Shown here one piece after another: positions 46,944-56,904 of a stretch of 64,000 nt of DNA. The position numbers were made by a program, and so were the translations under genes. The notes below the pieces were generated by a model. It saw only the letters and a program-made list of their open reading frames with translations. It was not told the origin of the DNA and made no database searches. This DNA is from Azophilus sp965215035 (GTDB lineage: Bacteria > Pseudomonadota > Gammaproteobacteria > Pseudomonadales > Azotimanducaceae): assembly GCA_965215035.1 (NCBI GenBank), contig OZ244040.1, forward strand, positions 2,666,001 through 2,730,000, read 5' to 3'. How positions within the stretch are numbered: position 1 is the stretch's first letter; each line of letters begins with the position of its first letter.

Positions 46944-48061
46944 TCAGAAATCGGTGATCGTGACCTTCACTGGCAGGAAGGACTTCAACTGCCCGAGCAG
47001 GTGGCGGTGCCCCACGGCTTCACAGGCCGTCACGAAGCCGGCTTTGAGGGTGCCTTCGCCCAGCAGTTTCGCCGCCGTGGCGGCTTGGAACAGGCCGGTC
47101 TGCGTGTACGGGCTCGTGCTCTGGATCACAACCTTGCTGCCGCCCGCGGAGCCGCTGCCGGTTACGACATCGCAGGAGCGATGCACGAGCGTGAGTTCCC
47201 GCGCAGGCATGAACGGCTCGATTTCGTGACAATTTTGTCCAGCGCCGCTTTCTGTTCCTCGGCCGGCAACGAGCGCACATCGGCTTCGAACTGCTGCTGC
47301 AGGGCGATGAGGTTCTCCATCAGTTCCCGGTCCGTGTTGCCGCTGAACTGACGATAGGTGTGAACCTGTGGATGGTCCTTGTAAACCAAGGGCATGTTGC
47401 CGCCAGCCCAAGGATGCACGAGTTGATTGACGGCAAACCCGGGTACCGCGACCTCGTAGCCCTTGCCGGCAGGCCACGGCAACAGCTCGTTGTCCTTCAG
47501 GTAGCGGGCGTCGTGGCTGAACAGGCTGTAGATCGACTGCGTGGAGGCAAAGGTGGGAACGAAGGTGCCCGCGGTCACCGCCTCGAAGGTGTCGAGGCCG
47601 CCTTCTTCGAGCAGCATGCGGGTGGCGATGTCCACCGGCGTGTACATGTAGGCAGTGCCGAGCGCGAGCGCAAGGCCCGCATCCCGATAGTCTGAACCGT
47701 ATTGCTCCTTCGCCAATTCGAAGAACGCGGGCTCACCGGTGGTGTCGATGTAGTGGGTGCCCGCTTGCAGGGCCGCTTGAAGAACTGGCTCGCCGAAGCG
47801 ATCGAAGGGGCCAACGGTATTACAGACCACCGCACGGCCGTCCAGCAGTTCGGCGAGCGACTCCACCGTGTTCCGCACGGCGACCACCTCGTAGTCGGCC
47901 GACTCAACGCCGGGCAGGTGGTCCATGGTGGCCTGAATCCGCTCGGCGTTGCGGCCGGCGGCGACGAACGGAATGCGGTACTGGCGCAGGAATTCACAGA
48001 CCAGCCGGCCCGTGTAGCCGCTGGCGCCATAGACGACCACAGGTCGCTTCGCATCGGACAT
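46944..48061 (-). CDS. Saccharopine dehydrogenase-like NAD(P)-binding protein, frameshifted
   Basis: N-terminal Rossmann fold VVVYGASGYTGRLVCEFLR, catalytic region NTVGPFDRFGEPVLQAAL and YIDTTGEPAFF. The frame is lost at about 47221-47229 (a missing base); the other frame continues as RELTLVHRSCDVVTGSGSAG and LKSFLPVKVTITDF to 46944. Whole length about 370 residues, as usual in the family. Such proteins act as enoyl-/trans-acting reductases or lysine-pathway enzymes; substrate unknown. One inserted base restores it. Confidence 0.8.
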
Positions 48062-48304
48062 GGTTCCGGCTCCTCGTCCCCGGGGGCCCGATCATCATAC
48101 AACCGCCTCCGTCCGACTGGTTAATTCCGCTTCGACTTTTGGTCTTTTTCGGCATTTCGCCACATCCAGGGTTGGAATCACTGCGAAAAGCCGGTTGGCC
48201 GCGTGCAATCCCGATAGAATTGGTGGTTTAAGCCGATTGTTGGCAAGGCGCTGCCTCAGATCGACGAGCGGTGGCGTGGCGAAGACTCCGAAGGGTTGTG
48301 AATC

Positions 48305-49161
48305 GTGTTCAAGATCAGTTTCTTTGTCAGGAAAAAGGACGGCGTGCCGGGGGATGCTTTCCGGCACTACTGGCTGGGCGAACACGCGCATGAGCAGATG
48401 GGCTACCTCTCGCGCATCGGGGTCAGGCAATATCTCAAGTGCGAGGTGCTGGCCGGCCATCCACTGACCATCGACGGGGTGCGCAGCTACCAAAGGGGCC
48501 GCTGCGATACGACTTTGTCGATCACTGGATATTCAACGACATCGAAGATCTGAGGCATGGCGCCGAAGACGCCGAGGTGCGGCGGCGAATGGCCGCCGCC
48601 CATGCAAGTGAAGACCGGTTCGTGGAGTCGGCCGCCTCCAACGTGCAAATGTCGGTCGATCTCGCGCAGTTCTTCCCGCTGGACGCCAATGAAGTCCGGG
48701 CTACTGAAGACAGCTCTTACTTCAAGATCTACTATGTGGTGCGGATTCATCCCCACCTGACTAGGGCCCAGGCGCAACTGCACTGGAATGCCAATCACGG
48801 AGGGGAATCGCGGCAGCACATTCGTTATTCCAGGCAAAAAAAGTACATTCAGGCCCATGCCATAGACTCGACCTTCGTAGAGCGTCTGGCCGTATCGCGC
48901 GGCTACGAAGTGGACCCCACGTTAATCGGCCATGCGGAAGGCTGGATCGATCCCGCGCACGGTCCCGAGGGCATTCCCGAGGACGAAATGGCCAACGTGG
49001 TCGGCATGACCATGGACGACATCGATTTGTTCGCCGACAAGCAACGGGGCTGCCTGTTCTTCGCCAAGGAGCGTTACTTCATGGATGAAGTCGTAGTGAC
49101 GCGGAGCAGGCGTGGTACTGGGGAGTGCGCGATGCCGGCGTTCTTCTCGGCTGTGTATTGA
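48305..49161 (+). CDS. EthD-domain (dimeric alpha/beta barrel) protein, frameshifted
   Basis: Two EthD-like halves: FKISFFVRKKDGVPGDAFRH at the N-terminus and KIYYVVRIHPHLTRAQAQLH later, each ending in a W-rich strand (for example DFVDHWIFNDIEDL). The frame changes at a GGGG run, 48495-48498 (five G restore it). The start is a GTG at 48305. About 285 residues in total. EthD proteins accompany cytochrome-P450 and ether-degradation genes; here the context is the acyl-CoA cluster. Probably a small oxygenase-associated or isomerase function. Confidence 0.75.
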
Positions 49162-49191
49162 GCGCGGCTTGCGCGCATTCCGGCGGTCCAT

Positions 49192-49743
49192 ATGGTCAGC
49201 ATCGATTATTCCGGTCGCGTCGCCCTCGTCACTGGTGCGGCGCAGGGCATCGGCCGAGCGGCCGCACAGGCGTTTGCCGAGGCCGGGGCACAGGTCCTGC
49301 TCGCCGACCGGAACGCATCCGTCGAAGCAGCGGCGGCCGAGATTGAGCGGCATGGCGGTCAGGCGCTGGGCTTTAGGGCGGAGGTTACGGATTCCGGGCA
49401 ATGCCGGGCGATGGTGGATGCGGCCGTCAATGCCTTCGGCCGCTTGGACTACGCATTCAACAACGCTGGCATAGGCAGCTTCCCGCAGCCGGTCCACGAA
49501 GTGGACGACGAGCGCTGGCAACGGGTGATCGACACCAGCCTGATCAGCGCAGCAGGTGGCGGCGGCATATCCGCAGGCGGAATCGATGACGAGACCCGCG
49601 CATGGATCATGGCCCGCACGCCACAGCAACGCATCGGCACGCCGGACGACATTGCCCGCATGGTTGTGCTGCTGTGTTCGCCCCAGGCGGAGTTCGTCAA
49701 TGGCACGCACATTCTGGTGGACGGTGCCCTGAGCCAAGGCTAG
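49192..49743 (+). pseudogene. Short-chain dehydrogenase with internal deletion
   Basis: 183 residues. The NAD(P) motif TGAAQGIG and NNAGIG are present, but after DTSLIS the sequence jumps to GGIDDETRAWIMA and GTPDDIARMVVLLCS, skipping about 70 residues with the catalytic Ser-Tyr-Lys region. The C-terminus (GTHILVDGAL) is intact. In frame, but non-functional as an SDR. Confidence 0.8.
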
Positions 49744-49810
49744 GACGGCGACGGGCACCAACGGCGCGTCCCCCCCACTGCTGGTGGCTAAACGGCAGTG
49801 CGCTCGACGC

Positions 49811-50150
49811 TCATCTGCGGCATAGCGCGAAATCCTCGCCGAACACCCATTTGGGCTGATGCTTCCTGACCAGATCGGCAAAATTCTTCGAACCTACAAG
49901 AAACTCCTTGAGCTTGCGGTAGGAGGGATTGTTCGGATTCCCGTAATAGGGGTGTTGCAGCAGACCATCGCTTAAAGCGGCGAGATTGCTGGATAGGAAG
50001 ATGTCGCCCTCGACGATCCGCCGCATGGTCCGTTCGTCGATCAGATTCGAGTACAGAGGGCCCGCGATCTGCGAGTTCGGCTGGCTTCTGAGCCGAAAGT
50101 CGCCGTGGCCGCCGGACTGGGAAATGTAGGCGCCCGCCGAAGCGGTTCGA
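49811..50150 (-). pseudogene. Fragment of an imidazolonepropionase-like amidohydrolase
   Basis: A minus-strand frame reads SQSGGHGDFRLRSQPNSQ, then DERTMRRIVEGDIFLSSN and YRKLKEFLVGSKN, finishing at GEDFAL with a stop at 49811. The first motif matches the ISQTSGHGDFR and ISQTGGHGDFR blocks of the two intact amidohydrolases at 53166 and 60048. It lacks both metal-binding ends. The upstream edge is fused to the MFS fragment. Confidence 0.65.
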
Positions 50151-50345
50151 CAGCAGCCCGCCCAGCAACTGTGTGACGAGGTACCTGGCGGAGAACACGG
50201 ACAGCACGTAGCCCTTCTGGCTATCCGACCAGCCGAACTCCCGCTGCATCTCGATGACCGCCAGCGAAATGATGGTTCGGTCGATGTAGCACAGCAGCAG
50301 TGCGCCAAGAAGCAGCGACATCATCGTGTAGCGCTGGGGCCAAGC
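50143..50345 (-). pseudogene. N-terminal fragment of an MFS transporter
   Basis: About 66 residues: YTMMSLLLGALLLCYIDRT is transmembrane segment 1, GWSDSQKGYVLSVFSARYLV leads to segment 2, and LLGGLLSNRFGG is the MFS loop 2-3 signature. Fused upstream, in frame, to the FAD oxidoreductase fragment and downstream to the amidohydrolase fragment. Confidence 0.7.
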
Positions 50346-50771
50346 CCGAGCGCGTTGGGAGTTGGCGTCGATCATGCGCGACGGCAAGCCGTGCGGTTTT
50401 GCGACCTTTTCCACCCAGGCCGCATAGCCGGTCAGCTCCTTGTCGTACTGACTGATGAACAGGGAGCCGGGCCGGCGAAAACCGACCTCGTCGCCGATTT
50501 CGTCCTGCAGCGCCTGCCAGATGTCCATGCACTCCATCATGATCGGCAGTTCCGCGGCGTGACGGCCTGCCTGCCTGACAAACCCCCAGTTGCGGCAGGA
50601 TTGCTCGCCCGCGATGCGGCCTTTCTCGCAGATCAACACCCGCTTGCCCGCCCGCTGCAGGAACCAGGCGGTCATGACGCCGGCGATGCCGCCCCCGACG
50701 ATGGCCACATCCACGGCTGTGGGCAGATCGTCGCGGAATCGGACCGGCGTCTTTTCGGTGATTACCGGCAT
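50346..50771 (-). pseudogene. N-terminal fragment of a FAD-dependent oxidoreductase (DAO family)
   Basis: From the ATG at 50771 the frame has the Rossmann VAIVGGGIAGVMTAWFLQ and LICEKGRIAGEQSCRNWGF, the start of a D-amino-acid-oxidase-type enzyme. It stops being coherent at about residue 142 and continues in frame into the MFS fragment. Confidence 0.75.
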
Positions 50772-50808
50772 TAGCCTACGAGTGTGGCCCGGCCCACTGT
50801 TAGCCACC

Positions 50809-51090
50809 TCATCGGTGCAGCCGCTCCGTACCTTCCCGGCTCGCCGGTCGTTGCGCGTCCGCATCGGAGCGGATGCCCGGGTTCGCCTCCGTCCGGTCGA
50901 ATGCCGCCTCGATCTCCCGGAAGCGGCTGAGCACCTCGTCCCGCGTGCCCGGATGGGTAAACACGAACCGCTGGCCTTGAAGCACCTCGTCCACGGCGAA
51001 TCCGGCGACGATGTCCGCGGACATGCCGGCGGCTACTGCATCGACGCCCGTGGCTACCCTTCGAGCAAGCGGCCTAGTGGAGGTGACCCC
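50809..51090 (-). pseudogene. C-terminal fragment of a short-chain dehydrogenase
   Basis: The minus-strand frame shows GMSADIVAGFAVDEVLQGQ and FTHPGTRDEVLSRFREIE, the C-terminal helix and strand pattern of SDR enzymes that end in a FxxTHP motif. The catalytic domain is missing. The remaining 51091-51272 is intergenic. Confidence 0.55.
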
Positions 51091-51272
51091 GATTGTGCCG
51101 GGAACGGGCCCCGCGAACCTGTCATTTGGCGTTCGATTTGCTGTCTCCCCGGTCTCAGTAACACTGTTGCGGCGGTGGCCGCATGTCGGCGTGCGTTCAA
51201 TGTGACTTGGCAGCGCTTTGACCCTGACCGCCGAGTTCCGGCCATGAGGGTAGGGCACCCATTGTTTGGCGC

Positions 51273-53144
51273 CTATTGGGGAACAATCGGCAGCTCGAGC
51301 AACGATGCGTACCGGGGCCCACGGTGAATGCTGATGCTGCCCGGCAACTTGAGTTCCGGCGGTGGATTGGCGTCCGCATCCGCCGCAGCGATGGTCAGAC
51401 GGATGCGATTGCCGCTGTCGAAGCGGTTTGCCACCGGCGCCAGTTCCAGGGCGATTTCAACCGGCTCGTTCTCCGGCACCGGCAGAGCGTCGTCTGCCAG
51501 GTTGCTTTGCCAAGGCAGGCCCAGATTGTCGAACGGGGCGTCACCCTGCCGGCGGTGCGATGCGCGAATGGCGTTGTCGCTGACCAGGCGGGAGGTTCCG
51601 TCTTCTTCCACTTCTTCGAGCGTAGCGTAGATATCGAAGTCGGCGAGGTCTGAACTCACCCAGAGACGAATCGCCGGGTGCCCGGTGATCACCATGTCCT
51701 TGGCCAACGGTTCGCTGGTGTAGGTCAGCGCCTTGGCATCGTAGCGGGCGGACAGGTCCGCATAGCCGGAATGTGCGTAACATTCGCGGGGAACCGCAAT
51801 CTTGCGCGGGCAGTTTTCTACCCGGAGCGGCGATACGAGCCCGTTGTTGCGATCGACATAGGAGCCGAGCGTGATGTCGTAGTCGATGCTGTAGCTGTCG
51901 GCACCACTCTCACCGGATTCTTCGAACGACATCAGGCCATCGTTGATGGAGTTGACGCTTCCGCTTCGACCCTTGTGCAGGTGCATGGCCTGTCGTCGTT
52001 CCTCGCCGGGTGGCCATCGCTCGGAGGTCCTCCATCCATCTGCCGGTTCGTCGCCGGTGACGAAATACCTCACCGGCGGTTCGGTCATGATCCCGTTGTC
52101 GATTCCCTTCAGCCAATAGTCGAACCAGCGCAGGGATTCCTGGGCGATATCTAGCCCAAAGACGTCGAGATGATAGTAGGGTCCGACATGGAGCTTTTGA
52201 GGGTTCTTCAGGTTCGCGAAGATTTTCAGGTGGTTTTGAGCGGCAGAGTCGAACCAACCGGTGAAGTGGTAGATGGCGATATTCGACCGTTCGATATCGC
52301 GCAAACGGTTCCAAGCGTTGGCGTCCGTCCAGTAGTGCAAGCCGGAAACAGGATCGGGGCTGTCGTAAAAAGGCATGACGGCCACCTGAGCGCCCGGGTC
52401 GACGTTCCAGTAGTGCTCGACGACGGCTTTCCTCAACAGCGAGCGATCCTCATCGCCATCGACCGGAGCAACCTGACCGTGGTCCAGTGACGCGCGAATC
52501 TGCCGCCAGACGAATGGCAAAACCATGCGCACGATGCCGTTGTGATAGAACGCATCGTAAACGTCAACCGTGCCGTGCTGGCTGAATACAGCCCGCAAAC
52601 TCTCCGGCCTCTCCGCCATGGTCTGGAATAGCACCGAGCCAAGGTAGGACAGCCCGACCATGCCGACCTTGTCGGTGGTAAACGAACGCCGGGCCAGCCA
52701 TTCGGTCAGGTCCGCGGAGTCGCGCCCTTCCTGGGAACTCAGCATGAAGCGGGAGGCGCCGAACGACGCGCCGGTGCCCCTGACGTCGGCCTCGGCCACG
52801 ATGTAGCCGTTTTTCAGGTAGGTTTCGAAGACGCGCTTTCCGTTGATGGTGCCCGCGGACCTTTCCGGCAACTCGTTCGGCTCAAGCTCCGGATCGTTGG
52901 GATAGCGGCCGTAGGGCGAGAATCGCCAGATGACGGGAAGCGGCACCGTATGCAGGTTGCCGTTCCGCGTCGGCCGATAATAGTCGAGCGCCAGACGGGT
53001 TCCATCCCGAACGGCAACATAGACGGAGGTGCGTTCCCAGCCATCGTAGGGGGACGATTGGCCGGCTTGGAGGTTGGCGCTCGTGAACAGAAGCAGAATG
53101 CCCAGCCAGGCCGCGATCTCCTTTCTGACAGCCTCGCCTCTCAT
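51273..53144 (-). CDS. Secreted CocE/NonD family hydrolase
   Basis: 623 residues. Signal peptide (WLGILLLFTSANLQA). Alpha/beta domain with DVRGTGASFGASRFML and the nucleophile elbow GLSYLGS (Ser166), cap domain, and a YHLDVFG segment likely near the catalytic His. The C-terminal jelly roll (HPAIRLWVSSDLADFDIY) ends in LLELPIV. It is the last gene of the TonB receptor-amidohydrolase-CocE operon (56904 to 51273), 21 bp after the amidohydrolase. Probably hydrolyses the molecule imported or processed by the other two. Confidence 0.94.
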   Translation of the reverse strand: MRGEAVRKEIAAWLGILLLFTSANLQAGQSSPYDGWERTSVYVAVRDGTRLALDYYRPTRNGNLHTVPLPVIWRFSPYGRYPNDPELEPNELPERSAGTINGKRVFETYLKNGYIVAEADVRGTGASFGASRFMLSSQEGRDSADLTEWLARRSFTTDKVGMVGLSYLGSVLFQTMAERPESLRAVFSQHGTVDVYDAFYHNGIVRMVLPFVWRQIRASLDHGQVAPVDGDEDRSLLRKAVVEHYWNVDPGAQVAVMPFYDSPDPVSGLHYWTDANAWNRLRDIERSNIAIYHFTGWFDSAAQNHLKIFANLKNPQKLHVGPYYHLDVFGLDIAQESLRWFDYWLKGIDNGIMTEPPVRYFVTGDEPADGWRTSERWPPGEERRQAMHLHKGRSGSVNSINDGLMSFEESGESGADSYSIDYDITLGSYVDRNNGLVSPLRVENCPRKIAVPRECYAHSGYADLSARYDAKALTYTSEPLAKDMVITGHPAIRLWVSSDLADFDIYATLEEVEEDGTSRLVSDNAIRASHRRQGDAPFDNLGLPWQSNLADDALPVPENEPVEIALELAPVANRFDSGNRIRLTIAAADADANPPPELKLPGSISIHRGPRYASLLELPIVPQ

Positions 53145-53165
53145 TCGTGCCGGCCTGACAGGATG

Positions 53166-54518
53166 CTACAGCGCATTCTTGTAGATCACCCCGTCTTTCA
53201 TGATGAGGTCAAAGTTGTCGTCCGGATCAGTCATCACGTTGATGTTCTCCAGCGGATCACCGTCAACCAATAGGATGTCGGCGTAGGCACCTGGCCTAAT
53301 CGTCCCGGTTTCGCCCAAAGGGTAGGGATTGTTCTGGCCGGTTTCCTGAATGAGCCGACCCGCATTGCCGGTTGCTGCCTTGAGTGCCTGCGCATTGCTC
53401 ATGTAGCGGGCCAGATAAACGAATTCGCTGTTCGCTTTGTCATCGAATTCCAAGGCTTTAGTTGGTGGCGCCAAGATGTCGGTGCCGTAGATCATGGTCA
53501 CCCCCGCTTCGACTGCTGCTTTCATCGCGCTCGGATAAATGTCGTAAACGGGCTTCAGCTTTCTCATGCTGGTGGGCGTGAGCATGGTCTCCAGAACCGC
53601 CCATGGGGTCGCATAAACCGCCGCCAGCGTTGGCCCCAGATAGACGCCTTTTTCCGCCATCAGTCTTGCGGTCTGACCAGTGATGAACGTCCCATGCAGT
53701 ATGTACTTGACGCCGTTTTCCACCGCTTCCCGCACGGCCTCATCGGTAAGCGCATGGGCGGCCACAAAAGTATCCCAAGCTGCGGCGGCTTCGACCGCGG
53801 CGCGGGTTTCCGCCGGCGAGGACTGCTTGGAATGGATGGGATCGAACTGGCTAGAGACGCCGCCTCCCGCCATGATCTTGACCTGCGATGCCCCGCGCCG
53901 CAGGTTCTGGCGAACGCAACGGCGAATTTCGGTTTCGCCGTCCGCAATGCAGGAAAAAAGGCTGTCCCAGGGGTGTGTCCGATTCCCCGGCAAATTGGGA
54001 TGTAGATCGGTTGCCGTTCTGAAGTCGCCGTGGCCCGAAGTCTGGCTGATCATCGCCTCCGATGGATAGATTCGCGGGCCCTTGAAGATGCCTTCATCAA
54101 CCAGCCGCTGTGCGAATTGCGCCGGGCCGCCGGTGTCCATGATCGTCGTGAATCCGTTCATCAGCATGCCTTCCAGGCGCGCTGCCGCAACGGCGCCTTG
54201 ATAGGGCAGGCTCAGACTGATTCTCGACTGGGCAACCCCCCTGAAAATGGCTATGTGCGTGTGCATGTCATGCAGACCAGGCATCAACGTACGGCCACCG
54301 CCGTCGATCACCCGCGCATTGTCCGCACTGACTTCCCGGCCTACAGCCTTGATCAGTTTGCCTTCGACAAGAACCTCAGCCCCTTGGACCAGCTTTTCGG
54401 AGTTGCCGTCAAACACGTTGACGTTGGTAAACAGGATCTGATTCGGACTGTTTTCCGCCGATGCGGAAAGCGGCAACGCCAGCAGGAGAGCCAACCCGGC
54501 GCTGCACAGCGATTTCAC
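53166..54518 (-). CDS. Secreted imidazolonepropionase-like amidohydrolase
   Basis: 450 residues from the GTG at 54518, chosen because GGAGG stands 8 bases ahead; an ORF extension to 54683 is not needed. Signal peptide (LALLLALPLSASAE). Metal motif MHTHIA; then ISQTSGHGDFR, KIMAGGGVSSQFDP, AAHALTDE and YGTDILAPP with the metal Asp. Typical amidohydrolase (PF01979-type) fold. Middle gene of the operon with the TonB receptor upstream (59 bp) and CocE downstream. Its closest relative in the window is 60048-61430. Confidence 0.92.
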   Translation of the reverse strand: MKSLCSAGLALLLALPLSASAENSPNQILFTNVNVFDGNSEKLVQGAEVLVEGKLIKAVGREVSADNARVIDGGGRTLMPGLHDMHTHIAIFRGVAQSRISLSLPYQGAVAAARLEGMLMNGFTTIMDTGGPAQFAQRLVDEGIFKGPRIYPSEAMISQTSGHGDFRTATDLHPNLPGNRTHPWDSLFSCIADGETEIRRCVRQNLRRGASQVKIMAGGGVSSQFDPIHSKQSSPAETRAAVEAAAAWDTFVAAHALTDEAVREAVENGVKYILHGTFITGQTARLMAEKGVYLGPTLAAVYATPWAVLETMLTPTSMRKLKPVYDIYPSAMKAAVEAGVTMIYGTDILAPPTKALEFDDKANSEFVYLARYMSNAQALKAATGNAGRLIQETGQNNPYPLGETGTIRPGAYADILLVDGDPLENINVMTDPDDNFDLIMKDGVIYKNAL

Positions 54519-54576
54519 GTTGACTGCCTCCGTTGCGGGAAACCCCGACCGAAGCCGGGGTTTGTTTCGGCGGCCC

Positions 54577-56904
54577 TTATCGCCCGATTCGGTATTCAGC
54601 CTCGATAGTGAAAGTCCGAGGCGGCGCAAGCCATGCGAGGCTGTTGCCGACGAAGAATTGATAGGCATTGCTCGTGTGCTCATCGGTGAGGTTCCTGCCC
54701 CTCAGCGTGAAGCGCCATACGTGGTCCGCTGAAACCACGCCTAGGTAGGCGTCCAGCTTCGTCCAGGCATCCTGCATTCCCGCAGGGTCGATGCTGCCCT
54801 CGGTAAAGTAGTTGTCCTTGTAGGCAAGGCCCAGGCCCCCGGCGAAGTTAACGGCATTGGCGATGGGGACTTCGATGTCCGCTCTGAGATGGGCGCTCCA
54901 ATCCGGTGCGTGCGGTCTCGGCAGACCGGAGTAGTCGCTGCCGGCGGGACGGGTGACCCCATCTGCCGTGCCCGGCCCGACCGGGAAATCGTCGAATTCC
55001 GCACTCAGGTAAGCCAGCGAACCGCTGAGTTGAAGCCACTCATTCACGGCCCAGCGGCCGTCGACCTCAACGCCCGCAGACGTCGAACTACTTGCATTGG
55101 AGACCTTCGGGTCGCCGTTGGCATCGAAGGAATTGACCTGCAAGTCGTCGTACTCAGTGAAAAAGACGGCGGCATTCAACTGCGCCGCCCCTTCCGCCAG
55201 GCTCGATTTGACCCCCGTTTCCACGGACAGCGCCTTTTCGTCGTCGAACGGCAGGCGATCCGGCGGTGCCTGCACCGCACTGGACCAGCCGCCACTCTTG
55301 CCGCTGTTGCCGATCTTGAAGTACGCCATGTGATTGTCGCTCACATCCCACTGGAGCTGGGCCTCTCCCATGAAGAAGTCCGAAGACCGGTCATCGGCGA
55401 ATCCGTCGGACCGCGCAGCAAACCCGATGACCGCGGCCAACAGGTCCGGACCACAGAGCCAAGTCCCGAAACTGCGGTCGTAGGGAGCTGCATCCGTGTC
55501 GCACATGGCGCCGCCTAGGAAAGCGTTAATAATGCCGCCGGTGTCAGTTTCGTTGAACGCGTTGCGGTCCATGTCCTTCTTCTCGCTCACGAATCGTGCG
55601 CCTAGGGTCAATCGCACGTTGTCCGCGATGTTCATCGTGCCCATGGCGAACGGCGAAATCACCTCTGTCGCCTGGTCGTAGTTGACGTGGACGAGAATGT
55701 TCCCGATGGGCACGCCGAATGCAGCTAAGTCAAAGAAGTTGTCACCGGAGTTCAGCAGATCCGTATCGTGGTAGTAGATACCCGCAATGTAGCTGAATGC
55801 CGCGTCTTCGGGCGAGGCGATTGTCAACTCGGCGCTGAACTTCTCGAAGTCCTTCGTTGCCTGGCCGGCCCAGTCCGGCGCAGGCGAAAAGAGAAGGTCG
55901 ATTGACCGGGCAGTTTCAATTTCGCTGTAGCCGGCCAGGGCGGTAATGGTGTGGCCGCTCGCCAAGTCATTCTCGACCTTCAACACGAAATTCGTCTGCT
56001 CTTCGAACCAGCCAAACTCGTCAAGGGCACGCGGCAGCCTGCGGTCGCCATCGCTTACGGCATCGGCGTAAATCGTCGCATAGGTGCCGGCTGTATTGCT
56101 CTCGGAAGGGTTTTCTGGCCGCCACTTGCCCGGCTCGGCGAATAGGGCCGCGTTGGTGCCGCCCCGTTCGCGCTCGGCCCATTCAACCTTGCCTTCGATG
56201 TTCCAATTGTCGCTCGGTGCCCATACGGCGCTCAGGCGAAACGCATCGAAGCCGACGTCACCTATGCTGTCACCGGTATTCGAGTTGACGTAGTAGTTGT
56301 CGCCCTCGGAGGTCTTGGCTGCCAGCCGCACGGCGAACGTGTCGCTCAATGAACCGCCGATGGTGCCCTCCACCGCGAATCCCTCAAACTCCGTTTCGTA
56401 GGAAAGCTCGATGCCGGCCTCGAACTCGTCACCCGGGCGATTCCTCCGGCTGTGAACTGCGACCGCTCCCGCCGTGGAATTCAGCCCGAACAGTACCGCC
56501 TGGGCACCGCGCAAGACCTCAATGCGTTCCACGTCCAGAAGCGCGATGCTGTACGATTCCGTTCTGGGCATATAGATGTCATCAACGTACAGGCTGACCG
56601 GCTGCTCGAAGATGGTGTCGTCCCCATTGCCCATGCCTCGAACGTTGACGAATGTATTGGACAATCCGTCACCGATGTTCACGTTCGGCACATAGGACGA
56701 CAGATCGGAAAGATCCGATACACCGAGCGTCTCGAGCGTTTCTCCGTCGAGTGCTTGAATGGACATGGGCAGGTCCTGCGCCGTCGACTGGCGTTTCGTT
56801 GCCGTCACGACGATCTCTTCGAGCATTTGCGCGGATGCCGGTTGTCCCGCAACTAGCCCCGAGGCCGCCACAACAAGCGTTCCAACGGCGTAAGTCTTCC
56901 TCAT
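54577..56904 (-). CDS. TonB-dependent receptor
   Basis: 775 residues, intact. Signal peptide (YAVGTLVVAASGLVAGQPASA), TonB-box-like EEIVVTATKR, plug with YVPNVNIGDGLSN, NVRGMG and DVERIEVLRGAQAVLFG, barrel, and terminal beta strand TFTIEAEYRIGR ending in Arg rather than Phe. It resembles the disrupted receptor at 33228-35447 in organisation but the sequences are distinct. First gene of a minus-strand operon with an amidohydrolase and a CocE hydrolase. It should import a nutrient, probably the operon's substrate. Confidence 0.95.
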   Translation of the reverse strand: MRKTYAVGTLVVAASGLVAGQPASAQMLEEIVVTATKRQSTAQDLPMSIQALDGETLETLGVSDLSDLSSYVPNVNIGDGLSNTFVNVRGMGNGDDTIFEQPVSLYVDDIYMPRTESYSIALLDVERIEVLRGAQAVLFGLNSTAGAVAVHSRRNRPGDEFEAGIELSYETEFEGFAVEGTIGGSLSDTFAVRLAAKTSEGDNYYVNSNTGDSIGDVGFDAFRLSAVWAPSDNWNIEGKVEWAERERGGTNAALFAEPGKWRPENPSESNTAGTYATIYADAVSDGDRRLPRALDEFGWFEEQTNFVLKVENDLASGHTITALAGYSEIETARSIDLLFSPAPDWAGQATKDFEKFSAELTIASPEDAAFSYIAGIYYHDTDLLNSGDNFFDLAAFGVPIGNILVHVNYDQATEVISPFAMGTMNIADNVRLTLGARFVSEKKDMDRNAFNETDTGGIINAFLGGAMCDTDAAPYDRSFGTWLCGPDLLAAVIGFAARSDGFADDRSSDFFMGEAQLQWDVSDNHMAYFKIGNSGKSGGWSSAVQAPPDRLPFDDEKALSVETGVKSSLAEGAAQLNAAVFFTEYDDLQVNSFDANGDPKVSNASSSTSAGVEVDGRWAVNEWLQLSGSLAYLSAEFDDFPVGPGTADGVTRPAGSDYSGLPRPHAPDWSAHLRADIEVPIANAVNFAGGLGLAYKDNYFTEGSIDPAGMQDAWTKLDAYLGVVSADHVWRFTLRGRNLTDEHTSNAYQFFVGNSLAWLAPPRTFTIEAEYRIGR

